A stretch of DNA of 64,000 bases, from positions 1-64,000 of the forward strand of contig URJI01000003.1 of the NCBI GenBank assembly GCA_900548215.1. The letters run 5' to 3'. Positions 45,625-55,328 of this stretch are shown in pieces; positions within the stretch are counted from its first letter, which is position 1, and the number at the start of each line of letters is the position of its first letter. The notes beneath the pieces were generated by a model. The model did no database searches, was not told the origin of the DNA, and saw nothing but the letters and a program-made list of their open reading frames with translations. Made by a program: the position numbers and the translations under genes. The DNA is from an uncultured Coprococcus sp. Lineage in GTDB: Bacteria > Bacillota > Clostridia > Lachnospirales > Lachnospiraceae.

Positions 45625-45999
45625 TTATTCCTCTGAAGTCTCAGACTGTGCATCTGCCTCAGTCTCTGTCTCACTGTCAGAAGCTGTATCGGACACTTCT
45701 TCCGTATCAGTTTCTGCAGCACCATCAGAATCTGATTTCTCAGCATCTGATGCCGTCGCTGTGTAAAGTGCACCATAGTCCTTATTCCAGGTGTCATCTA
45801 TGACACTGTTCAGTCCTGAGGCACTCACATATTTAGGAATTGCTTTATAAATCTTCACTCCTACTACACTTCCAACTATAGCAGCTATGACTACGATAGT
45901 GGCTGTAATTGCTACGACCTTTTTGATCTTCTGCTTTCGCATTATCTCTTTGCGATGTTTCTTTTCATACTTTCTCTGATCAACTTTACTCTGACTCAT
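45625..45999 (-). CDS. Small single-pass membrane protein with acidic Ser/Thr-rich tail
   Basis: I do not recognise a family. From the ATG at 45999 (AAGGG site) it is 124 residues. It has a strongly basic N-terminus (KYEKKHRKEIMRKQKIKK), one hydrophobic helix (about 28-48, VVAITATIVVIAAIVGSVVG), a short folded-looking part (SASGLNSVIDDTWNKDYGAL) and an extracellular tail of about 45 residues built from Asp, Glu, Ser, Thr and Ala. The topology by the positive-inside rule is N-in, C-out. It lies between smpB and ssrA on the same strand. An ATG 14 codons upstream (46041) is possible. No function can be assigned. Confidence 0.65.
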   Translation of the reverse strand: MSQSKVDQRKYEKKHRKEIMRKQKIKKVVAITATIVVIAAIVGSVVGVKIYKAIPKYVSASGLNSVIDDTWNKDYGALYTATASDAEKSDSDGAAETDTEEVSDTASDSETETEADAQSETSEE

Positions 46000-46162
46000 A
46001 ATACCCTTCTTCTCCAGACGTATTCTTTTGTGTATATCCATAACGGCCTGCTATATATATTACACAATATATACCCGTCATTCAACACCCTGCTAGTATA
46101 ACACATTGCAATAAATAATTCCAACATTTAGTTATAGTTCACAGAATTTTTGAAAACGAAGT

Positions 46163-46636
46163 CTAAAAATCCCTGCTGCGGTTCTTGAGATCTCTCTCCA
46201 TCTCACGCTTCATATCTTTCTTGGCGATATCCTCACGCTTATCATAGAGCTTCTTACCTCTTGCAAGGCCTATCTCCATCTTGACAAGACCATCTCTTAT
46301 ATACACTTTGAGCGGCATGATCGTATATCCCTTGACCTTCTGCTGGCCTATGAGCTTGTTGATCTCATATCTGTGCAGCAGCAGTTTTCTCGTTCTGAGC
46401 GGGTCTTTATTGAATATGTTGCCCTTTTCATATGGGTTTACATTCATTCTGTAGACAAAAACCTCACCCTTATCAATTCCGACAAATGCTTCCTTGATAC
46501 TGCAGTGTCCCTGTCTGATGGATTTTACCTCTGTACCAACCAGCTCAATGCCCGCCTCGAACTTCTCCTCGATGAAATATTCATGATACGCCTTTTTATT
46601 ATTTGCGATGAGAGTGTTTCCTCTTTCCTTTGACAA
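46163..46636 (-). CDS. smpB: SsrA-binding protein SmpB (TTG start)
   Basis: SmpB binds tmRNA and places it in the ribosomal A site. The product shows [41 protein letters not shown] and the basic C-terminal tail. The family starts just before the ANNKKA motif, and the only suitable start is a TTG at 46636 with AGGAGAGG upstream (157 residues). This start lies inside rnr, a 38-bp overlap, so the two are translationally linked. Longer upstream readings contain an atypical leader. Confidence 0.95.
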   Translation of the reverse strand: MSKERGNTLIANNKKAYHEYFIEEKFEAGIELVGTEVKSIRQGHCSIKEAFVGIDKGEVFVYRMNVNPYEKGNIFNKDPLRTRKLLLHRYEINKLIGQQKVKGYTIMPLKVYIRDGLVKMEIGLARGKKLYDKREDIAKKDMKREMERDLKNRSRDF

Positions 46637-48782
46637 ATTTATCCTCTCCTTTATACACAATGCCAAAATCAATCGATCTTGTCATCTTGTCTGTTTTCTT
46701 AACCTTTATCTGTACTGTATCACCTATGGCATAGGTTTTGCCCGTGCTCTCACCTATCATAGCATAGTCTTCCTGCGAAAAATAGTAGTAATCGTCCAAC
46801 ATATCCGACACATTTACAAATCCTTCTACAGTGTTTGGAAGTTCCACGAACATTCCTCTGTTCGTAACGCCCGATATAAGGCCCTCATAGCATTCGCCCA
46901 CATGTTCCGACATATACTCAACCTTCTTAAGCTTTTCCACATCTCTCTCAGCTTCCTCTGCCCGGCGCTCCTTCCGTGAATTGTCATCACATACACGGTC
47001 GAGGATCATACTGTAGTGCTCTATTCTTCCTGAATCAAGCTTTCCATGTATGTTCTCTTTTATTATACGATGAATCTGCAAATCAGGATATCTCCTTATA
47101 GGAGAAGTAAAATGACAATAATATTTGCAGGAAAGACCAAAATGCCCTGTGCATTCCGTGGAATACTTTGCCTGCTTCATAGTCCGAAGTGCCATCCTGC
47201 TCACAAGATTCTCATACGGTTCTCCTTTTATCTTGTTAAGTAATTTCTGAAACTCTTTTGGATGAATATTCTCTTTTGAAGCCTTAAAGTACATTCCAAA
47301 ATTACTGATAAGAAGTGCAAGCTGCTCTACTCTGTCAGCATCCGGAGTCTCGTGAACTCTGTACTCAAATGGAATATCCTGCCAGAAATAATCCTCGGCT
47401 ATAGTCTCATTTGCAGCGAGCATAAAATCTTCTATGATCTCATTGGAACGTCTTCTCTCATAAACACCGATGGACATGACCTTGCCCTCTGAATCAATCT
47501 TTATCTTCGACTCATCAAAATCAAAATCTATTGACCCTCTCTTTTTTCTGCCTTCTCTTAGCAAATCTGACACATGAAGCATGAGTTCAAACATTGGTAC
47601 AAGTTCTTTATATTTCTCCGTCTCCTCAGGATCTCCATCTTCCAATATGGCTGACACACTTGTATATGTCATCCTGCGGTCAACATTTATAACGGTCTCA
47701 CATATCTTATGACCGGTTATCCTGCCCTTTTCATCAATGTCCATAAGGCAGCTTAGTGCAAGCCTGTCCTGTCCTTCATTCAATGAGCAGATTCCGTTTG
47801 ACAGCTTATGTGGGAGCATAGGAATAACTCTGTCCACAAGGTAACAGCTCGTACCTCTGTTCAGCGCCTCTTTATCAAGTGGAGAATTCTCCTTCACATA
47901 GTGAGTTACATCGGCAATATGAACTCCAAGCTTATAGACACCATCCTTCTCGTAAAGTGTTATGGCGTCATCAAGATCCTTTGCATCCTCCCCGTCAATG
48001 GTCACGGTCTGCAGATGTCTGAGGTCCGTTCTTCCCGCCATCTCGGATGTGCTCACACTGTCCGGAATCTGTGCGAGACTGTCCATGACCTCATCAGGGA
48101 AATCTACAGGTATATCAAGTGCTCTCACCACCGACAGCACATCAGTCTCAGGATCATTTATATGTCCAAGTATCTCTATGATCCTACCCTCAGGTGATTT
48201 TACCTTATCGCCATAACTTATGATCTCAGCCACAACCTTGTGGCCTTCCATGGCACCCATGGAGTTGCTCTTCGATATGAATATATCTCCGTCTATCTTG
48301 AGATTATCTGGCACGACAAAGCCAAAATTCTTGTTTTTCTGGTATACTCCAACAACCTTTTTGAGACCACGTTCTAAGACACGGATGATAACAGCTTCCT
48401 GTCTAAGCCCCTTTGGTTTGTCCTCGGTACGGATGAGTACCGAATCGCCGTGAAATGCTCCATTTGTACTCTTCTCCGGTACAAAGAAATCATCCTTGAT
48501 CCCTTCTACACGAACAAAACCGTAGCCACGCTGATTGCCTATGAAAGTGCCTTTGTAAACCCCGTCTCCGACTCTCTGATAACGTCCCTTTGCAGACCTC
48601 ACTATCATACCTTCATCTGTGAGATCATTCAGAATATCGAGCAGTGTCTGTCTCTCATTACCCGGGACCTGAAGGAATGTGCACATCTCTTTGAATTTCA
48701 TAGCCGGATAGTCGTCATCACATATAAATTCATATACCGTCTGTTTTCTTTTGTTGTAAAGATCCAAATCTTTATTATCCAT
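46599..48782 (-). CDS. rnr: Ribonuclease R
   Basis: This 727-residue 3'-5' exoribonuclease has an N-terminal HTH-like domain, two cold-shock OB domains (about 65-225), and an RNB catalytic domain (about 245-570) with [14 protein letters not shown], which supplies metal-binding aspartates. A C-terminal S1 domain ([20 protein letters not shown]) and a short basic tail follow. It degrades structured RNA and, with tmRNA and SmpB, non-stop mRNA. Its adjacency to smpB and ssrA is functional. A terminator-like hairpin lies only about 20 bp before the start codon. Confidence 0.97.
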   Translation of the reverse strand: MDNKDLDLYNKRKQTVYEFICDDDYPAMKFKEMCTFLQVPGNERQTLLDILNDLTDEGMIVRSAKGRYQRVGDGVYKGTFIGNQRGYGFVRVEGIKDDFFVPEKSTNGAFHGDSVLIRTEDKPKGLRQEAVIIRVLERGLKKVVGVYQKNKNFGFVVPDNLKIDGDIFISKSNSMGAMEGHKVVAEIISYGDKVKSPEGRIIEILGHINDPETDVLSVVRALDIPVDFPDEVMDSLAQIPDSVSTSEMAGRTDLRHLQTVTIDGEDAKDLDDAITLYEKDGVYKLGVHIADVTHYVKENSPLDKEALNRGTSCYLVDRVIPMLPHKLSNGICSLNEGQDRLALSCLMDIDEKGRITGHKICETVINVDRRMTYTSVSAILEDGDPEETEKYKELVPMFELMLHVSDLLREGRKKRGSIDFDFDESKIKIDSEGKVMSIGVYERRRSNEIIEDFMLAANETIAEDYFWQDIPFEYRVHETPDADRVEQLALLISNFGMYFKASKENIHPKEFQKLLNKIKGEPYENLVSRMALRTMKQAKYSTECTGHFGLSCKYYCHFTSPIRRYPDLQIHRIIKENIHGKLDSGRIEHYSMILDRVCDDNSRKERRAEEAERDVEKLKKVEYMSEHVGECYEGLISGVTNRGMFVELPNTVEGFVNVSDMLDDYYYFSQEDYAMIGESTGKTYAIGDTVQIKVKKTDKMTRSIDFGIVYKGEDKFVKGKRKHSHRK

Positions 48783-48800
48783 GTATATATCCTTTCATAT

Positions 48801-48838
48801 AAAAAATGCTTACATAATAATTGTTATTATGTAAGCAT
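48801..48838 (-). terminator. Strong terminator hairpin between secG and rnr
   Basis: A perfect 15-bp stem ATGCTTACATAATAA / TTATTATGTAAGCAT with a 3-nt loop, then T6 on the minus strand, 12 bp past the secG stop and 18 bp before the rnr start. No separate rnr promoter fits in between. Confidence 0.9.
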
Positions 48839-48850
48839 CAGAATTACTTA

Positions 48851-49102
48851 TTAGTTGAAAAGCTTTGAATCAAGCAGTAAAGCAAATACAAAGAACAGAA
48901 CAGTAAGTACAGCTGTTATTCTCTTAAGCATCTCCTGCTTTGAGCTTCCCTTATTCTTGCTCCAGTAGGAATTATCAAATCCGCCGCCTGCTCCTGATAT
49001 GGAACTTGTCAGGCTGGCATCCTTTCCTTCCTGTGAAAGAACTACGATCGCCAATACTATACATATTATAACATAAACTACCATCAAAATTGTCTTAAGC
49101 AT
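48851..49102 (-). CDS. secG: Preprotein translocase subunit SecG
   Basis: The 83-residue membrane protein has two hydrophobic helices (about 4-22 and 62-79) around the conserved loop LSQEGKDASLTSSISGAGGG. It supports SecYEG-mediated export. The secG-rnr-smpB-ssrA order is widespread in Firmicutes. It has its own promoter at 49157-49185 and a ribosome site GGAGGTG. Confidence 0.95.
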   Translation of the reverse strand: MLKTILMVVYVIICIVLAIVVLSQEGKDASLTSSISGAGGGFDNSYWSKNKGSSKQEMLKRITAVLTVLFFVFALLLDSKLFN

Positions 49103-49156
49103 ATTAACACCTCCGTTTCCGAAATTGTGTAAATGGATTTTACACCAACTTAAAAT

Positions 49157-49185
49157 ATAATAGCATAAGAAAATAATATATTCAA
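49157..49185 (-). promoter_or_regulatory. secG promoter
   Basis: Minus-strand TTGAAT (49180-49185), 17 bp, TATTAT (49157-49162), located 3 bp past the stop codon of the YfhO-like gene. Confidence 0.7.
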
Positions 49186-49188
49186 CAA

Positions 49189-51786
49189 CTAATTTTTATG
49201 TTTTTTCTTCTTACATGACATGATGAGCATAAAAAGACCGATGAGACTGACTGCAATTCCAAGGCCTCTGTACTTCACACGGAAAGACATACGAACGGTA
49301 TTTTCTCCATCTGCCAGCCTTACTGAATAAAGGCCTCTGTCTATCAGATCTGGTGTCACTTCTTTTCCATTTACCTCTATAGTCCACTCAGCACTATATG
49401 GAATGCTTATATACAGACTTTCACCCTCATTAACATATGCCTTGAACATCGCATATCCATTCTTCATCTGAATGCTGTCTGCAGATCTGCTTCTCAGTGT
49501 TTCTGTAACCGCTGCAAGTCTCTTGAGATCAAGTGCATAGAACTGCTCTTCGCCTTCCTTAATGTCCAGCTTGTTCTTTGTGACAACCCTGACATAACAT
49601 GCAGCATCACCATCCGCTGCAGGAATGTCAAATACCGACGGAGATATCCATCTGGAGTAACCTGTAGCATACTGTTTGTTCACTTTCAACATTGCCTGAA
49701 ACTCCGAATTCCATGGAATGTTGCCATAGATAGAATATTCTCCATCCGGAATGTATATCTTGTACTCTCTCTTCGCATCTGTAGTTTTAATTATTTTATA
49801 CTCAAGAGGTATATATATATCCGCTTTCTCACCTAAAAGCATACTGTACAGCTTTTCCTGGTATTCAAACGGATTCAGTTCATTCCAAACTGAGTCATCT
49901 GCATAGTCAGAAACAGCAGTCTTGTAGGTCAATGCCATTGGCAGCCAGTACGGATTGTCATAGACATTTATGCCGTTTAATGTACCTTTAATGTCATCAT
50001 TTTTTACAAGTCCATTTATATCACAATTAGAAAGTACATACTTTACTCCGAGAAGTGAATCGGCCGCGAGCACGGACGTATTGACCGCACACATATTCTC
50101 ATCACTCTTTCTATATCCAAGCCTATCCATAAGACTTATGGATACCGCATCCGGAGATGAAGTATAACCAGAAAGTCCCCAGATACTGTATGCAAGCGGC
50201 TCATCATAATTTGCACGAAGTCCCCTTCCAAGAGCATTCCTTGAACAGGTCTGATTCACTCTGTAGTCGCCGCCATCATATTCGCGAAGCGATGTTGTCA
50301 TCTTGTCCATAGCTCCTACATACTCTTTGAAATCAACCGCTTTATCCACATGATAACTCCGCATCTGAAGTCCTGCGCCGTATGCAGTCTGGAGCGCAAC
50401 TACAAACACAAATCCCCAGGCCACAGCTTTTCTGAGCCATCTGTGCCTGCTATATGACATTCCAAATATTCCATATATAAGCAGCGCAACAAGACACATG
50501 AACGCTATCGTCCGAAGCACCAGATATGCCGGCTGTCCTTTGAGCCAGAGATGTACCACGCCCATGGCAAATGAAAAACAAACCGCCGCTGTCACCATAC
50601 GTATGGCATTCTTCTTCAGATCTTCCTTTAAGAAAAATTCCGCTGCGACAAATATTATGCACATCACGCCCACATATGAATATCTATACCAGTATGAGCC
50701 TACCTTCTTAAACATTGAAAATGCTGTGTAAAGCGGCGTCCAGTAAAAGAACATCAACATTATAAGCAGCATAAACCCTCTGATGAGTTTTTCTTTCACG
50801 CCATACCGTCTGCCGGCAAAAAAACATATGCATCCGAGGAGTGCAAAACTTCCACAATATAATGACACATTGCCAAATGAGCTAGCTGAACCAAGTGCAT
50901 TTGACTCTATAAACGAAAATACATTTCCCGTGAAAGACGGATCTATAAGACCGCCAAGATCAAGCTGTCCCCTCCCGCTATACCTCATGGCACCTATGGT
51001 CGGCAGGAATAAAACACCGCTTATAAACACGCCTGTACACATGCCATACACAAACCGCACAGCGTCCCAGAGCAGTTTCTTAACAGAAAAATCCACAGTA
51101 TTATCTGTATAGTACAAAACAAGTTCAAATATAAACCAGAATCCCACAAACAGGCAGTTTATCCCACCAACATACCAGTTGAACAGCACAGAAAGTCCTA
51201 CAGTCACAGCCAGATATGAACATTTTTTATATCTGACAAGTCTGTAGACTCCGAGCATCATAAGTGGCAGCATATACACACCATCAAGCCACATGATATT
51301 GCTTGCCTGCGCAATTGAATATTGGCACAGCGCATAGCTGACCGAAAGGATTACGACCACAGTGTTCCTGACAATCTCATTTCTACCCGAAAGTTCAAAT
51401 CTCTTATTCAGAAAATACACGCATGTCACCGCCGCACACATAAGTTTCAGCGTAACAACAACGTGGAAAAACAACATAAGTCCGGATTTCTTAAAGAATA
51501 CAACAAGCAGGTTAAACGGACTTGCAAGATAATAGCTGAATATCCCTATGCACGGTCCACCCATGGTCTTGCTGAATGAATAATACACACTGTTCTTTCC
51601 TGAAAGTACATCTTTCAGATACGCAAAAAGGTCAAGATACTGATAGTCAGCATCCATGGAAGTCAGTGATTTATTACCAAATGGTACATAACCCATGACA
51701 AAGAACAGCGCCCATATAATACCGAATACACAAAACGCCGAAATGATCATTTCCCAGAACATATTTTTATTTCTATATCTGCCCAT
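49189..51786 (-). CDS. YfhO-family polytopic membrane protein
   Basis: From the ATG at 51786 (AAGGGGAG site) it is 865 residues. About 12-14 hydrophobic helices occupy the first 470 residues, with short motifs such as DADYQYLDLF in the first outside loop and WLDGVYMLPLMMLGVYRL. A large extracytoplasmic region (about 475-835) and a last helix with a KKKKHK tail follow. YfhO proteins are GT-C-like membrane proteins implicated in glycosylating lipoteichoic acid or other surface polymers; the donor is presumably a lipid-linked sugar. The Asp in DADYQ is the expected catalytic position (inference from GT-C enzymes). It has no obvious operon partner. Confidence 0.87.
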   Translation of the reverse strand: MGRYRNKNMFWEMIISAFCVFGIIWALFFVMGYVPFGNKSLTSMDADYQYLDLFAYLKDVLSGKNSVYYSFSKTMGGPCIGIFSYYLASPFNLLVVFFKKSGLMLFFHVVVTLKLMCAAVTCVYFLNKRFELSGRNEIVRNTVVVILSVSYALCQYSIAQASNIMWLDGVYMLPLMMLGVYRLVRYKKCSYLAVTVGLSVLFNWYVGGINCLFVGFWFIFELVLYYTDNTVDFSVKKLLWDAVRFVYGMCTGVFISGVLFLPTIGAMRYSGRGQLDLGGLIDPSFTGNVFSFIESNALGSASSFGNVSLYCGSFALLGCICFFAGRRYGVKEKLIRGFMLLIMLMFFYWTPLYTAFSMFKKVGSYWYRYSYVGVMCIIFVAAEFFLKEDLKKNAIRMVTAAVCFSFAMGVVHLWLKGQPAYLVLRTIAFMCLVALLIYGIFGMSYSRHRWLRKAVAWGFVFVVALQTAYGAGLQMRSYHVDKAVDFKEYVGAMDKMTTSLREYDGGDYRVNQTCSRNALGRGLRANYDEPLAYSIWGLSGYTSSPDAVSISLMDRLGYRKSDENMCAVNTSVLAADSLLGVKYVLSNCDINGLVKNDDIKGTLNGINVYDNPYWLPMALTYKTAVSDYADDSVWNELNPFEYQEKLYSMLLGEKADIYIPLEYKIIKTTDAKREYKIYIPDGEYSIYGNIPWNSEFQAMLKVNKQYATGYSRWISPSVFDIPAADGDAACYVRVVTKNKLDIKEGEEQFYALDLKRLAAVTETLRSRSADSIQMKNGYAMFKAYVNEGESLYISIPYSAEWTIEVNGKEVTPDLIDRGLYSVRLADGENTVRMSFRVKYRGLGIAVSLIGLFMLIMSCKKKKHKN

Positions 51787-51904
51787 TTTAAATTCTCCCC
51801 TTAAGGTCACATAAAAATCATAATGTTCATGTAATATACCACTTTTTCTTTGCTATATAAAGTTGTACAAGACACAAATAATATTAATTAAGAAATCATA
51901 CATT

Positions 51905-53383
51905 TTAAAGCATATATCTGCTTCTGATGTCAAATCCATGACACAGCGGTCCGCTTCCATGGCCAAGATCCATCATGGTTTTAAGAGCGCCCGATATATA
52001 TTCCTTTGCAAATCTTACAGAGTCAGATACAGAATATCCTTTTGCAAGGTTAGACGCTATCGCACTTGACAGTGTGCATCCAGTTCCGTGTGTATTCGGG
52101 TTATCTATCCTCTCACTTGAAAACCATATCATATCCTCACCATCATATAACAGATCATTTGCCTCATTCACACTGTGGCCACCCTTTACAAGTACCGAGC
52201 AGCCATACTTGTCGTATATTTTTTTTGCCGCATTTTCCATATCCTGCTTTGAAGAAACCGTAAAGCCTGTAAGCGCCTCCGTCTCAGGGATATTAGGAGT
52301 TATGAGACTGGCAACAGGAAACAACTTTTCAGTCAATAGCTTTACAGCGTCATCACTTATAAGTTTTGCACCGCTTGTGGCTACCATGACAGGATCCACG
52401 ACCACATTTTTTGCATTGTAAAATGTAAGTTTTTCAGCTATCACATCTATAAGCTCAGGCATCGAAACCATACCTATCTTCACAGCCACAGGGGAAATAT
52501 CCGCGAACACAGCATCTATCTCATCAGCAAGGAACTCAGGTGTCACATTCATTATCGATGAGACACCTAAGGTATTCTGAGCTGTAAGCGCTGTTATGGC
52601 GCTCATTCCATATACCCCATTTGCCTGCATGGTCTTAAGATCCGCCTGTATACCGGCACCGCCAGAGCTGTCACTTCCTGCGATCGTAAGTACAGGTCTA
52701 AGAAGCTTTGTATCGGCATCGATATTCTCCAACATATCTGTAAATCCCTCAAAATAATAATCGCAATTAATCTTCAGATCGTCCTGTCTGTCACGGCTCG
52801 ATTCATCATACAGACCAACTACTTTAAATCCTGCCGCATGTGCTGTACACGCCGCATGATATGCATCCTCAAACACATATGTCTCACTGCAGTTTGTTCC
52901 CATATATTCAGCGGCCTGGATATATATGTCAGGGGCAACTTTTCCAATCCCAACCTCTGAGCATGTAAATATCCTGTCAATATAATCCAGAAGCCCAAGT
53001 CTTTTAAGTGCCGATTCCACATGGCATCTGTCAGTTGATGTTGCAACTGTGATCTTCACTCCGTGTCCTTTTAGTATGGCAAGTATATCCCTGACCCCTG
53101 TTTTTTCAGGAACTTCATAAGCATAAAAATTGCTTATTGTAGTGTTTATACCATTCTTGATCTCGGTAGTATCCAGCTTAAGGTCATAATGCTCTTTGAT
53201 ATATTCTGCACCCTTTTGCATACTCATCGTAAAAAGTGTCTTTTCCAGATCAGGCTCAGCCTGAACACCAAGTCCAGCCAGGTACAATTCCCCTGCATGA
53301 TCCCACATTGGCATGGAATCAAGCAGCACTCCATCCATATCAAATATTGCACCCTTTATATATTCTATACTGATTCTATCCAT
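51905..53383 (-). CDS. thiD: HAD phosphatase - ThiD (HMP/HMP-P kinase) fusion
   Basis: The product is 492 residues from the ATG at 53383 (AGGAGA). Residues 1-220 are a HAD hydrolase with the nucleophile motif FDMDGVLLDSM, VATSTDR (motif II), a Lys at motif III, and EDAYHA (motif IV), of the beta-phosphoglucomutase-like subgroup. Residues about 228-492 are ThiD: TIAGSDSSGGAGIQADLKTM, PVMVATSG, LVKGGH, NTHGTGCTLSSAIA. ThiD phosphorylates hydroxymethylpyrimidine twice. The HAD half may dephosphorylate thiamine monophosphate or act as a salvage or housecleaning phosphatase (inference). It is the last gene of the thiM-thiE-thiD operon, starting 14 bp after thiE. Confidence 0.93.
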   Translation of the reverse strand: MDRISIEYIKGAIFDMDGVLLDSMPMWDHAGELYLAGLGVQAEPDLEKTLFTMSMQKGAEYIKEHYDLKLDTTEIKNGINTTISNFYAYEVPEKTGVRDILAILKGHGVKITVATSTDRCHVESALKRLGLLDYIDRIFTCSEVGIGKVAPDIYIQAAEYMGTNCSETYVFEDAYHAACTAHAAGFKVVGLYDESSRDRQDDLKINCDYYFEGFTDMLENIDADTKLLRPVLTIAGSDSSGGAGIQADLKTMQANGVYGMSAITALTAQNTLGVSSIMNVTPEFLADEIDAVFADISPVAVKIGMVSMPELIDVIAEKLTFYNAKNVVVDPVMVATSGAKLISDDAVKLLTEKLFPVASLITPNIPETEALTGFTVSSKQDMENAAKKIYDKYGCSVLVKGGHSVNEANDLLYDGEDMIWFSSERIDNPNTHGTGCTLSSAIASNLAKGYSVSDSVRFAKEYISGALKTMMDLGHGSGPLCHGFDIRSRYML

Positions 53384-53397
53384 AATATCTCCTAACA

Positions 53398-54042
53398 TTA
53401 TCTGTCAAGCATAGTGCACACGGAAGTTTTAAGTTCCTCCGTTGCCTTTTTGATATCCTTCTGTCCAAATATGGCACTTATGACGGCCACACCGCATATA
53501 CCAGATCCTGCAAGTTCGCCCACATTGTCCTTTGTAATTCCGCCTATAGCAATGACTGGTATTGAAACTGCCTCGCATATCGCCTTAAGCATCTCATGGC
53601 TCACATCATCCGCATCATCCTTTGAGCCTGTTGTGAACACAGCTCCAACACCCAGGTAATCGGCACCATGTTTTTCTGCAATTAAAGCCTGCTCTACAGT
53701 CTGTGCAGACACACCCAATATCTTATCCGGTCCCAGTATCTTCCTGACATCCATAGCCTCCATATCGCTCTGTCCAACGTGTACACCATCTGCATCTATA
53801 TCCTTTGCAATCCCCACATCATCATTTATGACAAATGGAACTCCATATGATCTGCAGAGCTTCTGTATCTCAAATGCTTCAGCAAGGAAATTCTCATGAT
53901 CAAGATTCTTTTCCCTGAGCTGTACAAATGTCGCACCGCCATCAAGTGCTTTTTTCACCTGATCATATAAGGTCTCCCCGGAGAGCCAATGCCTGTCTGT
54001 CACCGCATAAAGCAACAGTTCTTTCTCGCTACAGTTACTCAT
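53398..54042 (-). CDS. thiE: Thiamine-phosphate synthase
   Basis: ThiE joins HMP-pyrophosphate and thiazole phosphate to give thiamine monophosphate. It is a TIM-barrel with LYAVTDRHWLSG, VQLREKN, VPFVINDDVGIAKDIDADGV, HVGQSD and PVIAIGGI. It is 214 residues from the ATG at 54042, which has a GAAGG site; an ATG ten codons upstream has none. It lies between thiM and the HAD-ThiD gene. Confidence 0.95.
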   Translation of the reverse strand: MSNCSEKELLLYAVTDRHWLSGETLYDQVKKALDGGATFVQLREKNLDHENFLAEAFEIQKLCRSYGVPFVINDDVGIAKDIDADGVHVGQSDMEAMDVRKILGPDKILGVSAQTVEQALIAEKHGADYLGVGAVFTTGSKDDADDVSHEMLKAICEAVSIPVIAIGGITKDNVGELAGSGICGVAVISAIFGQKDIKKATEELKTSVCTMLDR

Positions 54043-54136
54043 ATTCTTAGCCTTCTTTCTGTACTCTTTCATACCACTGTCTATTATATGCTTCTCAAAA
54101 ATTTTATTTAAAGCTTATCCATTGTTTATGAACAGC

Positions 54137-54958
54137 TTACTTAATCTCGTATTTTGCCCCATTTTCAAGCGTATCACCATCCATATTGTAAACAGCATCA
54201 ATGATCCTGTTTCTGTAAGTGGAATTGCCCTCATAAGGTTTAAGATGTGAGTAACCTATCTCCCCCGCAAGTCCCATAACCATGACTGCAGCGGCAGCAG
54301 CTTCGAGCTTATTATCCGGATTAGCAGTCACATAGGCAGTCATCATGCCTGAAAGCTGGCAGCCAGTCCCTGTGATCTTACCCATCTCAGGTCTTCCGTT
54401 TCTTATCACATAGCATTTCTCTGAATCTGACACAAGATCTATAGCTCCTGTTACGGCAATTATTGTTTTCGTCTCAGCAGACAGTTTCTTGACAAATGCA
54501 ACTGCATTATCAAGTGTATCCTCTGTAACCGCATCAGCCACATCTGCGTCAACTCCCTTTGTGCTTCCAGAACCATAAGCCAGAGTCTTTATCTCTGAGA
54601 TATTTCCCCTTATAACGTCAAACTTCACTTCTTTCATAAGTCCAACCGCCGTGTCTGTACGAAGTTTGCTCGCTCCTGCTCCCACAGGATCTAGAAGGAC
54701 TACATGTCCCAGCTCATTTGCTCTCTTGCCTGCAAGGTACATTGATGGAATAGTATTCTTATTAAGCGTTCCAATATTGATATTCAGTCCACCGCAGATA
54801 CTTGTGATGTCGGCGACATCACCCTCATCATCCGACATAATAGGACTGCCACCGCATGCCAGAATGACATTTGCCACATCATTTACAGTTACATAATTGG
54901 TTATATTGTGCACAAGCGGCACATTCTTTTTTACGTTCTCTAGACATTTCTTTATCAT
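54137..54958 (-). CDS. thiM: Hydroxyethylthiazole kinase
   Basis: The ribokinase-like enzyme phosphorylates the thiazole alcohol for salvage. Motifs are VPLVHNITNYVTVNDVANVI, LDPVGAGASKLRT, VIRGNISEI and the anion-hole ITGTGCQLSG. From the ATG at 54958 (GGAGA site) it is 273 residues, the family norm; a longer reading adds an improbable N-terminus. It is the first gene of thiM-thiE-thiD. No thiC or thiG is in the window, so the operon is for salvage and coupling. Confidence 0.95.
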   Translation of the reverse strand: MIKKCLENVKKNVPLVHNITNYVTVNDVANVILACGGSPIMSDDEGDVADITSICGGLNINIGTLNKNTIPSMYLAGKRANELGHVVLLDPVGAGASKLRTDTAVGLMKEVKFDVIRGNISEIKTLAYGSGSTKGVDADVADAVTEDTLDNAVAFVKKLSAETKTIIAVTGAIDLVSDSEKCYVIRNGRPEMGKITGTGCQLSGMMTAYVTANPDNKLEAAAAAVMVMGLAGEIGYSHLKPYEGNSTYRNRIIDAVYNMDGDTLENGAKYEIK

Positions 54959-55098
54959 CTTTAAATATCTCCTTTTCCTTCGCCAGATTAAAAGCAGATC
55001 TGACATATATATCAAACTCCTGCAGTATCTAATATACCACACAACCCCTTATAACACCAAACACTGTATCCGCAGCCAAAGACATCTTTAAGCTGCAA

Positions 55099-55150
55099 GA
55101 AAAAACAAGGATACTATTTTAGCTTTAACACTAAATAGCACCCTTGTTTT
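55099..55150 (-). terminator. Terminator after the mscL-small ORF unit
   Basis: A stem of about 18 bp (AACAAGGGTGCTATTTAG with CTAAAATAGTATCCTTGTT) is followed on the minus strand by T6. Its 5' arm starts at the stop codon of the 54-codon ORF. Confidence 0.85.
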
Positions 55151-55313
55151 AACAATGCATATGCTTCTGCCCGCCGAAAGATTTCACCTTGAGTGAATCT
55201 CCCTCATATGAGTCACCGACTTTGCATTTCTCCTCATCGGCAACCGAGCTTCCTGAAGGACTATCTGGAACACTGTCAGTTTCTACAAGATTGATGTACG
55301 GACACCTTCTCAC
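55149..55313 (-). CDS. Putative 54-residue Cys/His-containing small protein downstream of mscL
   Basis: A GTG-started frame begins 15 bp after the mscL stop and ends at the following terminator. The product begins RRCPYINLVETDSV and ends SFGGQKHMHC. It has Cys at 4, 30 and 54 and His at 51 and 53, and the middle is Ser/Asp/Glu-rich. No good ribosome site precedes the GTG, so translation could rely on coupling to mscL. I do not recognise a family. Support comes from the open frame filling the transcript end, mixed codon use with few rare codons, and a conserved-looking C-terminal motif. It could still be a fortuitous frame. Confidence 0.4.
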   Translation of the reverse strand: MRRCPYINLVETDSVPDSPSGSSVADEEKCKVGDSYEGDSLKVKSFGGQKHMHC

Positions 55314-55328
55314 TATTTATGATCTGAT

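Noticed and set aside
54959..55090. Possible TPP riboswitch upstream of thiM (GATCTG and GCGAAGGAA resemble the 3' half of the THI element).
   Set aside because: The invariant CUGAGA segment and the paired first half are absent, and the similar bases fold into a different small hairpin. A covariance search (RF00059) would settle it.
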